From Verrucomicrobia bacterium UBA3214 (GTDB taxonomy: Bacteria; Verrucomicrobiota; Kiritimatiellia; RFP12; UBA1067): DNA of 11,152 nt. The notes under the pieces were generated by a model. It saw only the letters and a program-made list of their open reading frames with translations. It was not told the DNA's origin and did no database searches. The position numbers and the translations under genes were made by a program. The stretch is from the NCBI GenBank assembly GCA_002363575.1, contig DEWI01000018.1:1-11152 (forward strand), written 5' to 3'. Shown here piece after piece: positions 1 to 6,732 of this stretch; position 1 is the first letter of the stretch; every line of letters starts with the position of its first letter.

Positions 1-141
1 TTGATCCATCGTGAAGATCTTCTGGAAGGCCGGGACGAGGTTGTCGGTCATGTTGTTCAAGACGCCCCAAAGCGCGAAACACGCGACGAGGACGAAGAAG
101 ACCGCCCTGGACTGCCTGGGCACGAGTGGTGTTGCGTTCAT
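1..141 (-). CDS. FucP-family MFS sugar:H+ symporter, N-terminal fragment
   Basis: The first 47 codons of a gene that runs off the left edge. After a short polar N-terminus (residues 1-13) comes a hydrophobic helix (about 14-30), then the segment ALWGVLNNMTDNLVPAFQKI. This matches the start of FucP-type transporters, where a Leu-Trp pair, an Asn-Asn, an Asp and a Pro-x-Phe-Gln motif follow each other around the first membrane helix. Known members import L-fucose, glucose/galactose or related sugars with protons across the inner membrane. The substrate cannot be told from this fragment. The ATG at 141 is preceded by GAAAGG eight bases upstream, a good ribosome binding site. It lies 48 bp downstream of the DsbD-like gene on the same strand, so the two may share a transcript. 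The family call is fairly secure; the sugar is unknown. Confidence 0.85.
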   Translation of the reverse strand, partial: MNATPLVPRQSRAVFFVLVACFALWGVLNNMTDNLVPAFQKIFTMDQ

Positions 142-175
142 GTCTTTTGCCTTTCGTTGTTTCCGTTTCCGCGTC

Positions 176-187
176 CCGCCGCGGCGG
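176..187 (-). terminator. GC-only palindrome just after the dsbD-like stop codon
   Basis: CCGCCGCGGCGG is a perfect 12-bp palindrome that begins two bases past the TGA of the DsbD-like gene. As RNA it could fold into a short GC hairpin with a four-base loop. There is no U-rich tail, and the MFS gene starts only 35 bases later, so full termination is unlikely. A 3'-end stability element or partial attenuator is possible. The role is inferred only from position, and in GC-rich DNA such a palindrome can occur by chance. Confidence 0.3.
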
Positions 188-189
188 CG

Positions 190-1221
190 TCATCTGAAAA
201 TGAGGAAGGCGGGGAGGCCTTGCACGTCTTCGAAGCCGGGAAGCGCACGAAGTTCGTCGATGTCCTCCGCCTGGAGCTTGATGATCGTCCAGCCCTTCAA
301 GGCGGCGGCGACGCGCTCGTCTTTCAGCGTCGTGCGCTCCATCGCGCGGCAGTTCTTGCACCACGTCGCCCAGCAATCGACAAGCACGGGGCGCTTGGCG
401 CGCGCGAGCGTCTCGGCGAACGTCTGCGGCACGGCGGCGAGCGCGCCGCCGGCGGCGGCTTCTTGCGCCTGCTCCTGCGGGCGGAAGCCGCGGTACGCCA
501 GGAAGGCATACCACGCCGCGAAACACAGCACGACGACGCCGAACGCCTTGTTCACCTTCTTCATCCACGCGCCCGGCTTCGGCAGAACCTGCATGCCGGC
601 GCCGGCGAACGGCCACGGCAGCGCCATGCCCAGGCCGAGCGCGAACGGCAGCGCCACCGCGTACACGAGCGCGCCTTGCGCGGAGAGGCGCGCCGCAAGC
701 AGGAGCACCGCTATCAAAATCGGCGCGACGCACGCGCCGGCCAGCACGGCGCTGACGGCGCCCATGAAAAACGCGAAAAGCCCCGGCAACATCTTCGTCT
801 TCGCCTGCGCCATGGCGCCGCGCTTTTTCGAGAAATCCAGAAAAAACACATCCATCAGCGCGAGCGCCAGCACTATGAATATAATGGAGATGGCGACATT
901 GAACCACGGGTTCCCCTGGATCGTGCCGAAGGCGAGGCCGCCGAACGCCGCCGCCACGCCGAGCATGCCGTAGGCGAGCGCGATTCCCAATCCGTAGAGC
1001 GCGCCGCGCCACGCCGATTTGCCTATGACCATGAGGTTGATCGGCACCATCGGCAGCACGCACGGCGTGAGGTTCATCGCCAGCCCCCCGAGAACGGTAG
1101 CCGCGAAAATCGCGCCAATGCCCATGCCCGCGAACATATCCGCCTGCCCGGCGCCCGCGAGAAACGCGAGAAATTCTTCGACGCCTGCCTTGCCTTGCAA
1201 AAGTTCTATCACCGCAAACAT
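190..1221 (-). CDS. dsbD: DsbD-like thiol-disulfide transporter (CcdA-type membrane domain plus C-terminally short thioredoxin domain)
   Basis: A 343-residue inner-membrane protein. DsbD proteins carry electrons from cytoplasmic thioredoxin to extracytoplasmic thiol proteins, such as disulfide isomerases and cytochrome c maturation factors. Residues about 33-245 form the multi-helix beta domain, with the hallmark NLTPCVLPMVPI (Cys54) and a second cysteine in AGACVAP (Cys164); these form the redox pair in the family. Residues about 270-343 are a thioredoxin domain with WCKNC (Cys288 and Cys291) and the cis-proline motif GLP (Pro337). Two things are odd. The N-terminal alpha domain and signal peptide of classical DsbD are absent. 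The protein stops six residues after the cis-proline, where the family normally continues through a last strand and helix. I chose the ATG at 1221 over a TTG at 1236 because AGGGA sits five bases before the ATG. It lies 65 bp after the OppB-like gene. Confidence 0.85.
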   Translation of the reverse strand: MFAVIELLQGKAGVEEFLAFLAGAGQADMFAGMGIGAIFAATVLGGLAMNLTPCVLPMVPINLMVIGKSAWRGALYGLGIALAYGMLGVAAAFGGLAFGTIQGNPWFNVAISIIFIVLALALMDVFFLDFSKKRGAMAQAKTKMLPGLFAFFMGAVSAVLAGACVAPILIAVLLLAARLSAQGALVYAVALPFALGLGMALPWPFAGAGMQVLPKPGAWMKKVNKAFGVVVLCFAAWYAFLAYRGFRPQEQAQEAAAGGALAAVPQTFAETLARAKRPVLVDCWATWCKNCRAMERTTLKDERVAAALKGWTIIKLQAEDIDELRALPGFEDVQGLPAFLIFR

Positions 1222-1226
1222 GTCTT

Positions 1227-1231
1227 TCCCT
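1227..1231 (-). promoter_or_regulatory. Ribosome binding site that decides the dsbD-like start
   Basis: AGGGA on the minus strand lies five bases before the ATG at 1221. It falls inside the reading frame of the alternative TTG start at 1236, so the site favours the ATG. Further upstream, around 1240-1246, is an AT-rich stretch with TATATT that could serve as a weak -10 box. No convincing -35 hexamer is seen, so I do not call a promoter here. Confidence 0.6.
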
Positions 1232-1286
1232 GTCAATTAATATATTGTGGATTGAAACGGACGCTTCAGCCGCGCCACCGCCGCGC

Positions 1287-2231
1287 CTACCCCAGCCTGA
1301 CCGACGGATCGAGCCATGCGTAGGCGAGATCCGTCGCGAGATTCGCGAATTGGTAAATCAGCGCGCCGATGACGACGACCGCGCGCACCACGGCCATGTC
1401 CGAGGAGTTGATCGCGTTTATCGACACCGAGCCGAGTCCGGGGATTCCGAAAAAGCTTTCGAGCAGCAGCGAGCCGGTGAAAAGGTACGGCACCGAGAGC
1501 GAAATGTACGTCACGATGGGTATGAGCGCGTTGCGCAGCACGTGCCGCACGAGTATGCGCGCGCGCGACAATCCCTTCGAACGCGCCGCCAGGACGTACG
1601 GCTTGTAGATTTCGTCGAGGATCGCCGTGCGGAAAAACCGTATATCCATGCCCAGCGAGCTTAGTATGCCTATCAGCACCGGGAGGGCGTAGAACGCGGC
1701 GCCTTCGCAGCCCCAGACGGGAAACAAGCCCGCCTTGAAAGACAGCAGAAACTGCCCGGCGATCACCCAAATGACGTAGTTTACGCTCATCAGGACGGTG
1801 GAACCAAGCAGTATCGCCTTGTCGAGCGCGCGGCCGCGCGTCGCCGCCGAAACGAGCGCGAGCATCAGCGCAATCACGGTGCCGCCGGCGAGCATGGGCA
1901 CCGTAAGCGCGAGGCTGGGGCCGACGCCGCGTTTCAGGACGTCCGCGACGGGTTCGTTCAGCGAAACGCTGTAGCCGAGATCGCCCTTGGCGAGATTCGC
2001 GATGAACGAGAAGAACTGGCTGTCGAAAAAGCCGCCTTCCCCGCCGAAGACGAGCGGCTTGTCGTAGCCGAAGCGGTGGTTGAAGGCGGCGATCGACTCC
2101 GCCGACGCATTCTTGCCCAGCACCGTCGCCGCCGGCGAGCCGACGACGACATTGAACAAAAGGAATGTGACAAGAAGGATTCCGAACGTCGTCGGGATCA
2201 CTTCGAGAATTCTGCAAAATGCGTACTTCAT
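1287..2231 (-). CDS. OppB/DppB-type peptide ABC transporter permease, orphan
   Basis: A 314-residue inner-membrane permease of the binding-protein-dependent peptide/nickel family. Residues about 9-30 are the first membrane helix (ending TFLLFNVVVGSP), GDLGYS at 83-88 is the usual motif before the second transmembrane region, and further helices follow at about 105-130, 138-165, 182-195, 240-262 and 280-300. The EAA loop that docks the ATPase is at about 211-240, with ARSKGLSRARILVRHVLRNA. The C-terminus DLAYAWLDPSVRLG matches the family end. Length is normal. OppB works as a heterodimer with OppC and needs ATPases and a solute-binding protein. None of these lies next to it: upstream is an unrecognised gene, downstream a DsbD-like gene. 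The ATG has AAGGA only three bases upstream. The family call is secure; the substrate (oligopeptide, dipeptide or other) cannot be judged. Confidence 0.9.
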   Translation of the reverse strand: MKYAFCRILEVIPTTFGILLVTFLLFNVVVGSPAATVLGKNASAESIAAFNHRFGYDKPLVFGGEGGFFDSQFFSFIANLAKGDLGYSVSLNEPVADVLKRGVGPSLALTVPMLAGGTVIALMLALVSAATRGRALDKAILLGSTVLMSVNYVIWVIAGQFLLSFKAGLFPVWGCEGAAFYALPVLIGILSSLGMDIRFFRTAILDEIYKPYVLAARSKGLSRARILVRHVLRNALIPIVTYISLSVPYLFTGSLLLESFFGIPGLGSVSINAINSSDMAVVRAVVVIGALIYQFANLATDLAYAWLDPSVRLG

Positions 2232-2290
2232 CTGTCCTTGCGCGCCGGAAACGAGGCTTCTTCAATTCCGCATGCGGCAGCGGGCGTCCG

Positions 2291-2315
2291 CGCCGCCCGC
2301 CATGGACGGGCGGCG
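2291..2315 (-). terminator. GC hairpin after the 659-residue gene
   Basis: CGCCGCCCG and CGGGCGGCG form a perfect nine-bp stem with a seven-base loop (2300-2306). On the minus strand the stem starts five bases after the TGA of the upstream gene. No U-tract follows, so it is not a canonical intrinsic terminator. A second perfect palindrome, CCGCATGCGG at 2268-2277, lies between this hairpin and the OppB-like start. The hairpin could protect an mRNA 3' end or assist termination; neither is proven. Confidence 0.4.
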
Positions 2316-2320
2316 GCGCT

Positions 2321-4300
2321 TCATTGCTGCTGGCGCTCCGCGCCGTCCTCGATGGAAATGCAGTGGCGCAGGCGTTCGGCGACGGCGGAGGCGTCGCACT
2401 GGTCGAGACGCTCCAGCGTCTTCGCCCAGCGGTACGCGCCGGAGCCGGCGACGTCGAAGGGACGGTGCATGAAAAGCTCGTCGTACGCCTTGCGGTGCTC
2501 GCGGTAGTCCTGCTGGACGTGGAGTATTTTGCGCTCGAACGCGCCGCAGTACGCATCGACGAACGAGGCGTAATCGACGACGAAATTCTTGCGCCTGCGC
2601 ACGACATTGGCGTATGGCGCGACGCTTTCTTCCAGCGTGTGCAGATAATTGACGAAGCTGCCTGCGTGGCTCGTGACCTGCAAAGAGACGGGCAGGCCGT
2701 CCGGTCCGAACTGCAAGACTTCGTAGAACTTGTCGAAAAGATTCTCTTTCGTCTCGCTGGAGCGCCTGCCGACGATGAGGTCGATCGCGGCGGCCTCGCC
2801 CATCAGCTGCGCGAACTTCAGCGCGAATGCCGGGTTGCGGTAGCGCGCCGGCGGTATCTTGTCGGACGCCGTTCCGCTGACGTAGTTGCGCACGGTGTAG
2901 AACGCGCGCACGGTGGTGCCGTTGTACTGGTTGCGCGAGCGATACACCTCGGTGCATTGGCCGTAGCCGACGCGCTTTGGCAGATTCATGCCGAGCTGCT
3001 GGCACATCAAGCGGCGGTCAAATATATAATCGGTGTATTCGTTTGCTTCGATGATGGATTGCAGGAGATCCTTGCCTTCGTCGAGATGCTCCGCGATCCC
3101 CCACTTCATGAAGCGGATCATCATGAGGAGCGGCTCGGCCTTCTCGAAAGTCTTCAGCTGGATGAAATAGACCTTGCCGCGCCGCGAAGATTCGATCGGG
3201 TCGCGCGCGAGCGAACGCGCTATCCTGCCGATGTTGATGTACTCGATGTCGCTGAAAAGGCGCGCGAAATTGAAGATTATGTTTCTGACGCGGTCTTCGC
3301 AGACGAGCGCCAGCTCCGGATCGTGCGTACGGATGTACTCGTCCCAGAGCGAATCGAATATCACCTGGCCGTGCTCGATGCGCGCTCCCGGCATCCACTC
3401 GATCTGGCGGTAGAACTCCGGAGATATGCCCTGTATGAGTTCATCGACGGATGTCTCGTTCGGCCCGGCGCTGAGCGTGCGGCTCATTTCGTTGCGCCAC
3501 TCGAAATTCTCCACCGATTCCTCGCGCAGCCCCACAGGCATCGCCATGCGCCAGTCCAGATACACCTTCTTGATCGCCTCTTTCAGCGCATCGTCGTCCA
3601 GCGAATCGACGTCGATCGCGCGGAACTCCTGCTTGATCTCTATCGGCGTGCACACCGGGAACAGATCGACTTCCAGCATGCCGAAGCGGTTGTGGGAGGT
3701 CATCAGGCTCTGCGCCTGCCGTATCTGCTGGCGCAGAATATCCGGGGGAAGCTTCTCGAAGCCGGCGCAGCCGTCCGCCGTCAGATAGCGCGTACCCGTC
3801 GCGTGGTTGTAGTAGTAAATCCTGTCGTAGCCGTCGATCGCGACTTTCGAGCCTTCGATCTGCCGTGCCATGTCGTCCTGCGAAATAGGCTCGCGCGCCA
3901 TTCGCCAGTTCTCGCCGCGCGCGCGCAGCGCATTGCGGACCTTGGCGGAGTGCGTATTCAGAAAGCGGATGCTGCGCTTGGACACGATCTTCTGCAATTC
4001 ATCGTCCGCCATGATCGCCAAATCCATCCGCGATGGATCGGGGCGTATCAAGACGTAGTTCGGCGTGAAGACCAAATCCACCGACTGCGAAAGCTCCTCG
4101 TCCTCTTCTTCCGGAGTCATCGCGGGCTGTCCGGCGGCCGCGCGCTCGGCGTTTATCTCGTCAAGCCACATAACGCGCTGCATCGCATGCACGCCGCGCT
4201 TCGTCACCAGCCCCTTCGTCTTAAGAAACAACGTCCCGACGCGGCTGGCGAGATTCCCATCCGCATCCTTTGCAAAAATCTTTTCACCCAGTATCTTCAT
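2321..4300 (-). CDS. Uncharacterised 659-residue soluble protein
   Basis: I do not recognise this family. It has no signal peptide and no membrane helix. It is charged throughout, with a normal share of Tyr, Trp, Met and Asn, which marks it as real coding sequence and not a GC-driven open frame. Visible landmarks are a basic N-terminus (about 1-45), an acidic patch EEEDEEL (64-70), an aromatic-rich stretch DRIYYYNHATGTRYLT (159-174), a helical region rich in Arg/Asp (about 335-375), GKVYFIQLKTFEKAEP (375-390), and a C-terminal part with VGRRSSETKENLFDKF (510-525) and LQVTSHAGSFVNY (539-551). Cysteines are few and scattered, with no metal-site pattern. I chose the ATG at 4300 because an extended -10 box lies seven bases upstream. 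A longer frame would run through non-coding repeats. No Shine-Dalgarno is seen. It is flanked by the 22-bp repeat array upstream and the orphan permease downstream. No function is proposed. Confidence 0.85.
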   Translation of the reverse strand: MKILGEKIFAKDADGNLASRVGTLFLKTKGLVTKRGVHAMQRVMWLDEINAERAAAGQPAMTPEEEDEELSQSVDLVFTPNYVLIRPDPSRMDLAIMADDELQKIVSKRSIRFLNTHSAKVRNALRARGENWRMAREPISQDDMARQIEGSKVAIDGYDRIYYYNHATGTRYLTADGCAGFEKLPPDILRQQIRQAQSLMTSHNRFGMLEVDLFPVCTPIEIKQEFRAIDVDSLDDDALKEAIKKVYLDWRMAMPVGLREESVENFEWRNEMSRTLSAGPNETSVDELIQGISPEFYRQIEWMPGARIEHGQVIFDSLWDEYIRTHDPELALVCEDRVRNIIFNFARLFSDIEYINIGRIARSLARDPIESSRRGKVYFIQLKTFEKAEPLLMMIRFMKWGIAEHLDEGKDLLQSIIEANEYTDYIFDRRLMCQQLGMNLPKRVGYGQCTEVYRSRNQYNGTTVRAFYTVRNYVSGTASDKIPPARYRNPAFALKFAQLMGEAAAIDLIVGRRSSETKENLFDKFYEVLQFGPDGLPVSLQVTSHAGSFVNYLHTLEESVAPYANVVRRRKNFVVDYASFVDAYCGAFERKILHVQQDYREHRKAYDELFMHRPFDVAGSGAYRWAKTLERLDQCDASAVAERLRHCISIEDGAERQQQ

Positions 4301-4307
4301 GCGCCAT

Positions 4308-4316
4308 ATTATACCA
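4308..4316 (-). promoter_or_regulatory. Extended -10 promoter for the 659-residue gene, leaderless spacing
   Basis: The minus strand reads TGGTATAAT, a perfect extended -10 element (TGn plus TATAAT), followed by exactly seven bases and then the ATG. Transcription normally starts about seven bases past the -10 box, so the mRNA should begin at or next to the start codon. No -35 hexamer close to consensus is seen 16-18 bp upstream, which is common for extended -10 promoters. The spacer is A-rich (GGTAAAAAATGG) in an otherwise GC-rich region. Confidence 0.7.
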
Positions 4317-4713
4317 TTTTTTACCGCCGCCCGGCGGGCGAAAGCGCAAATACGCGCGCGCCCCTCCGGAGGCGCCGGGCGACGCCCCGGCAGCCTGGCG
4401 ATGGCGCCGCCTCCCCTTCCCGCCCGTCCGCAAACCGATAGGTATCGCCTTGCAAACCGATAGTTATCGCCTCGCCGACCGATAGGTATCGCTTCGCAAA
4501 CCGATAGGTATCGCCTCAGCAACCGATAGGTATCGCTTCAGCGACCGATAGGTATCGGTTTCACGACCGATAGGTATCGGTTTCACGACCGATAGGTATC
4601 GCTTCACGGGGCGACCGGGTTCGCTACGGCACCGGAAGGCGCAAGGCGGGGAAACGGCACCGGGGCGAGCGGCGATACGCCGGGCCGGGGGAACGGTGCA
4701 GGCAGGTGGGGCG
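4317..4713. other. Non-coding stretch between tsaC and the 659-residue gene
   Basis: About 400 bp without a credible gene. From the tsaC side it holds two direct copies of ACGGCACCGG (4626-4635 and 4654-4663), the eight-unit 22-bp array (4434-4601), then GC-rich inverted repeats before the promoter: GCCGGG/CCCGGC with a six-base loop (4374-4391) and the perfect palindrome CCTCCGGAGG (4363-4372). None is followed by a T-run on the minus strand, so no canonical terminator for tsaC is visible. Open frames crossing this stretch exist only because the repeats contain no stop codon. Their products are runs of RYLSV- and IPIG-like units, as expected from translating a 22-bp repeat. Confidence 0.75.
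4434..4601. repeat. Eight-unit tandem array, 22-bp period, palindromic core
   Basis: The core ACCGATAGGTATCG starts at 4434, 4456, 4478, 4500, 4522, 4544, 4566 and 4588, always 22 bp apart. Seven cores are identical; the second has one change (GT for GG in the centre). The eight-base spacers vary: CCTTGCAA, CCTCGCCG, CTTCGCAA, CCTCAGCA, CTTCAGCG, GTTTCACG, GTTTCACG. Each core is an inverted repeat, CGATA-GG-TATCG. Where the spacer starts with GT, as in units 6 and 7, it extends to seven-bp arms, ACCGATA-GG-TATCGGT. Constant core and phase with diverged spacers suggest selection on the core, as in a multi-copy protein-binding site. Twenty-two bp is close to two helical turns, so all sites would face the same side of the DNA. 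A minisatellite is the alternative. The last unit is followed by a degraded trace (ACCGGGTTCGCT at about 4613). Confidence 0.9.
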
Positions 4714-5289
4714 CTACAAGGCCAACGGGCCGGGACGGAGTATGGATATGGAAGAATCCGGAAGCACTTTGACGACAGCGGACGCAACGCCGACGGCCGC
4801 AGCGCCGCCGTCGCAGGCGAAATCTATTTTTCCGCCTAGCGCCGCGACAGCGGCTTTGCAATCGACGGCCGGTGCGTCGCCGCTGAGATTTGCGCTGGTC
4901 ACGCGGAGCAGACCGCCGCAACGCGCGATCAGCTTGCGCGTCCAATCGTGGGCAGGCACGCGGAACCCCTCGCAACGGCCGTCCGCGCGCTCGACGACGA
5001 GCGTAAGCGCGCCAGGCCAATGCAGCGCGGCGAGTTGCGCGGCCTTCGCGCCGAGCGCGAAGCCGGCGTTCTCGACCGCGCCGGAACCGGCGGCGAGCAG
5101 CGCGACCGGCTTGCCGCCGTTGCGCCCTTTTATCGCATAGAGCCTTGCGACGGCCTCCGGGAATGCGGGATGGGCGGCGAGTCCATATACCGTGTCCGTC
5201 GGAATGACGCCGACGCCGCCGCGCAGCAGTATCGCCGCGCACTCTTCCAGCGCCCCGGGGGCGCGCGTATCGAAAATCTTCAGTTCCAT
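4714..5289 (-). CDS. tsaC: L-threonylcarbamoyladenylate synthase (YrdC/TsaC)
   Basis: A 191-residue single-domain YrdC protein. It makes threonylcarbamoyl-AMP from threonine, bicarbonate and ATP in the cytoplasm; TsaD and partners then transfer the group to A37 of tRNAs that read ANN codons (t6A). Family motifs appear in order: GVIPTDTVYGLA (27-38), the Lys-Arg-Lys-Pro substrate cluster in AIKGRNGGKPVALL (52-65), HWPGALTLVV (90-99), RVTSANLSG (129-137), and a C-terminal DGG...ASAVV (160-173), where many relatives have STVV. The Sua5 extension is absent, so it is the short TsaC form. I chose the ATG at 5289 because the family starts just before its first strand; a longer frame reaches back into the upstream permease. 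Only a weak GGA precedes the ATG. It starts 46 bp after the ABC permease and probably shares its transcript. Confidence 0.92.
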   Translation of the reverse strand: MELKIFDTRAPGALEECAAILLRGGVGVIPTDTVYGLAAHPAFPEAVARLYAIKGRNGGKPVALLAAGSGAVENAGFALGAKAAQLAALHWPGALTLVVERADGRCEGFRVPAHDWTRKLIARCGGLLRVTSANLSGDAPAVDCKAAVAALGGKIDFACDGGAAAVGVASAVVKVLPDSSISILRPGPLAL

Positions 5290-5335
5290 TTTTCCGGCCG
5301 CGCGCGCCCGCACGGGCTTCGCGCGCGATAAAATC

Positions 5336-6652
5336 TCATTTGGCGCTCTCGTGCGCATACGCCATGGCGAGCGCAGAAAGGAGCGCGAGAAGCGCTGGAA
5401 TCGCGAACGCATCTATCGCCACCGCCTGCAAGGTCTCGGCTGGCGCGACGCATTCGTCGTCCGCGAGCGCGGCGACAGGATGCAGCGAAAACACCGGGCG
5501 GCAGACGAATTCCACCGCCCGCGTGACCGCAAGCGAAATCCTATCGACGCGGTTTTCTTCCAGCTGGTCCGGGTAGCTCTCGATTATATCCGAAGAAGCC
5601 GCGCCGGTGAACAGCATCACGCCGCACGTGAACACCGCGACCGTGCGCCCGAGACACGAACCGAGGAAAACGGCGAACGCGCATACCGTCGCGAGCATCG
5701 CGCTGAGTTGAAGCCACGCGCGCACCATGTTCCACGCGAAGGAATCCGCCGCGGCGAGCAGCTTCAAATCCTTGCGCGGCCGCAGCATAAGCGTATTCGG
5801 GCTGGAATTGGCGAATTCCAGCGTCTGCACCGCCTGCGCCGGCGCGACGGCGCCGGCGGCCTTAGCGCCGCGCGCGAGCGGGACTTTGAGAATGGACTTC
5901 GTGATATTGCTCACGCTCCCGGAGAGGTCGCCGAACGCAAACACCCCGCGCACTTCGTCGCGCATGTTGAAATCGCTCGAAAAACGTATGCGCACCGCCA
6001 GCCCCTCGCCGGCATCCTGCGCCGGGAACGTCCAACGCGCCGTCGCGCCCGGCCCGATGCTTTCGAAGCGATCGCGCGCGCGCTGCATGAACATCCTCGA
6101 GAGCACCGCCTTCGGCGTGTTTGTGAGCGACGCGAGCACGCCGCGCAACTCTTCGGGCGTCGCGGGGTCGTCGAGCTTCGGCAGCAGCGAAAGATAATGC
6201 GCGTACATCCTGTCGGCTTCCGCGGCGACCGGCTCCATGACGGGATCGATCACGCGGCTGCACGGCCTCCCCGCGCCGTACTTCGCCACGACGAAACACG
6301 CGCAGAGCGCCAGCACTCCCGCGCCAGCCGCGGAAAGCGCCGCCATCCGCCCGGCGGCGAGCGCGAAGCGCGGCGCGGGGCGCACGCGCGCTAGCGCCAG
6401 CCGGAATTCCTCGCGCTCGGCCGCGAAAGAAAGCGCTCCCGACGCCGCGAGCGATACGCAGCAGATCGTGAACGCGCCGCCAAGCGAAAGCAGGAGCTGC
6501 ACATGCCGCACGCCGTCGAGCGTGCCGTCGCCGTTCGCCAGCCACGGCACGCAGAATATCCATGCGAGCGCGGCGAGCGCCAGCAGCTGCGCCGTGCGCC
6601 GTCTCCAGAGCCGCCGCATCTCCAGGCGGAATATTTCAAAGAACGCTCTCAT
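5336..6652 (-). CDS. ABC-2-type exporter permease with large extracytoplasmic region
   Basis: A 438-residue membrane protein, probably the second permease of the ATPase encoded just upstream. Hydrophobic helices lie at about 22-38, 54-76 and 103-124, then a long polar stretch (about 125-305), then helices at about 312-333, 337-350 and 413-432. The Arg-rich N-terminus (EMRRLWRRR) should be cytoplasmic, which puts the 180-residue central region outside the membrane. That middle part contains FTPAQ-like beta-rich sequence (for example RWTFPAQ at 206-212 and RIRFSSDFNM at 221-230) and could bind a substrate or partner. This layout occurs in ABC-2 permeases of the NosY/gliding-related groups; the substrate is unknown. 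The ATG at 6652 has GAAGGG six bases upstream. It follows the ATPase by 80 bp and precedes tsaC by 46 bp. Confidence 0.75.
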   Translation of the reverse strand: MRAFFEIFRLEMRRLWRRRTAQLLALAALAWIFCVPWLANGDGTLDGVRHVQLLLSLGGAFTICCVSLAASGALSFAAEREEFRLALARVRPAPRFALAAGRMAALSAAGAGVLALCACFVVAKYGAGRPCSRVIDPVMEPVAAEADRMYAHYLSLLPKLDDPATPEELRGVLASLTNTPKAVLSRMFMQRARDRFESIGPGATARWTFPAQDAGEGLAVRIRFSSDFNMRDEVRGVFAFGDLSGSVSNITKSILKVPLARGAKAAGAVAPAQAVQTLEFANSSPNTLMLRPRKDLKLLAAADSFAWNMVRAWLQLSAMLATVCAFAVFLGSCLGRTVAVFTCGVMLFTGAASSDIIESYPDQLEENRVDRISLAVTRAVEFVCRPVFSLHPVAALADDECVAPAETLQAVAIDAFAIPALLALLSALAMAYAHESAK

Positions 6653-6658
6653 GCCGAA

Positions 6659-6664
6659 CCCTTC
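6659..6664 (-). promoter_or_regulatory. Ribosome binding site of the large-domain permease
   Basis: GAAGGG on the minus strand, six bases before the ATG at 6652, is one of the clearest Shine-Dalgarno sites in the window. It shows that ordinary SD-led initiation is used for operon-internal genes here, in contrast with the two promoter-proximal genes that appear leaderless. Confidence 0.6.
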
Positions 6665-6732
6665 GCGTGGCCGATGTTTTCCGTGACGCCCCTATAGTCT
6701 AATTGACGCGATTCGCGGCGGCGCGGGGCCGC

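Noticed and set aside
1..1323. Plus-strand open frame of 440 codons
   Set aside because: Highly charged His/Arg/Glu-rich sequence, antisense to the clear DsbD-like and MFS genes. A shadow of GC-rich codon use.
2660..2800. Kinase-like catalytic loop in the C-terminal part of the 659-residue protein (about residues 500-548)
   Set aside because: VGRRSSETKENLFD followed by a hydrophobic strand recalls Asp-x-Asn loops of HipA or PI3K-like kinases, but no His-x-Asp, Asp-Phe-Gly or nucleotide-binding glycine loop can be found. Too weak to call.
2219..4441. Plus-strand open frame of 740 codons
   Set aside because: It lies antisense to the 659-residue gene, is rich in His, Arg, Val, Ala and Leu without domain motifs, has no ribosome site, and runs into the repeat array. 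The minus-strand product has a balanced composition and its own promoter.
4301..4522. Upstream extension of the 659-residue protein to 4522
   Set aside because: The added residues are a translation of the 22-bp repeats and GC hairpins, and the promoter -10 box would lie inside the gene.
4434..4601. CRISPR array
   Set aside because: The repeats are only 14 bp, the spacers eight bp and related to each other, and no cas gene is present.
5582..5590. TATAAT on the minus strand inside the second permease gene
   Set aside because: It lies within coding sequence, has no convincing -35 hexamer and no gene start just downstream.
5192..6394. Plus-strand open frame of 400 codons
   Set aside because: Antisense to the permease and tsaC; almost entirely Arg, His, Glu and Ala, with no family motif.
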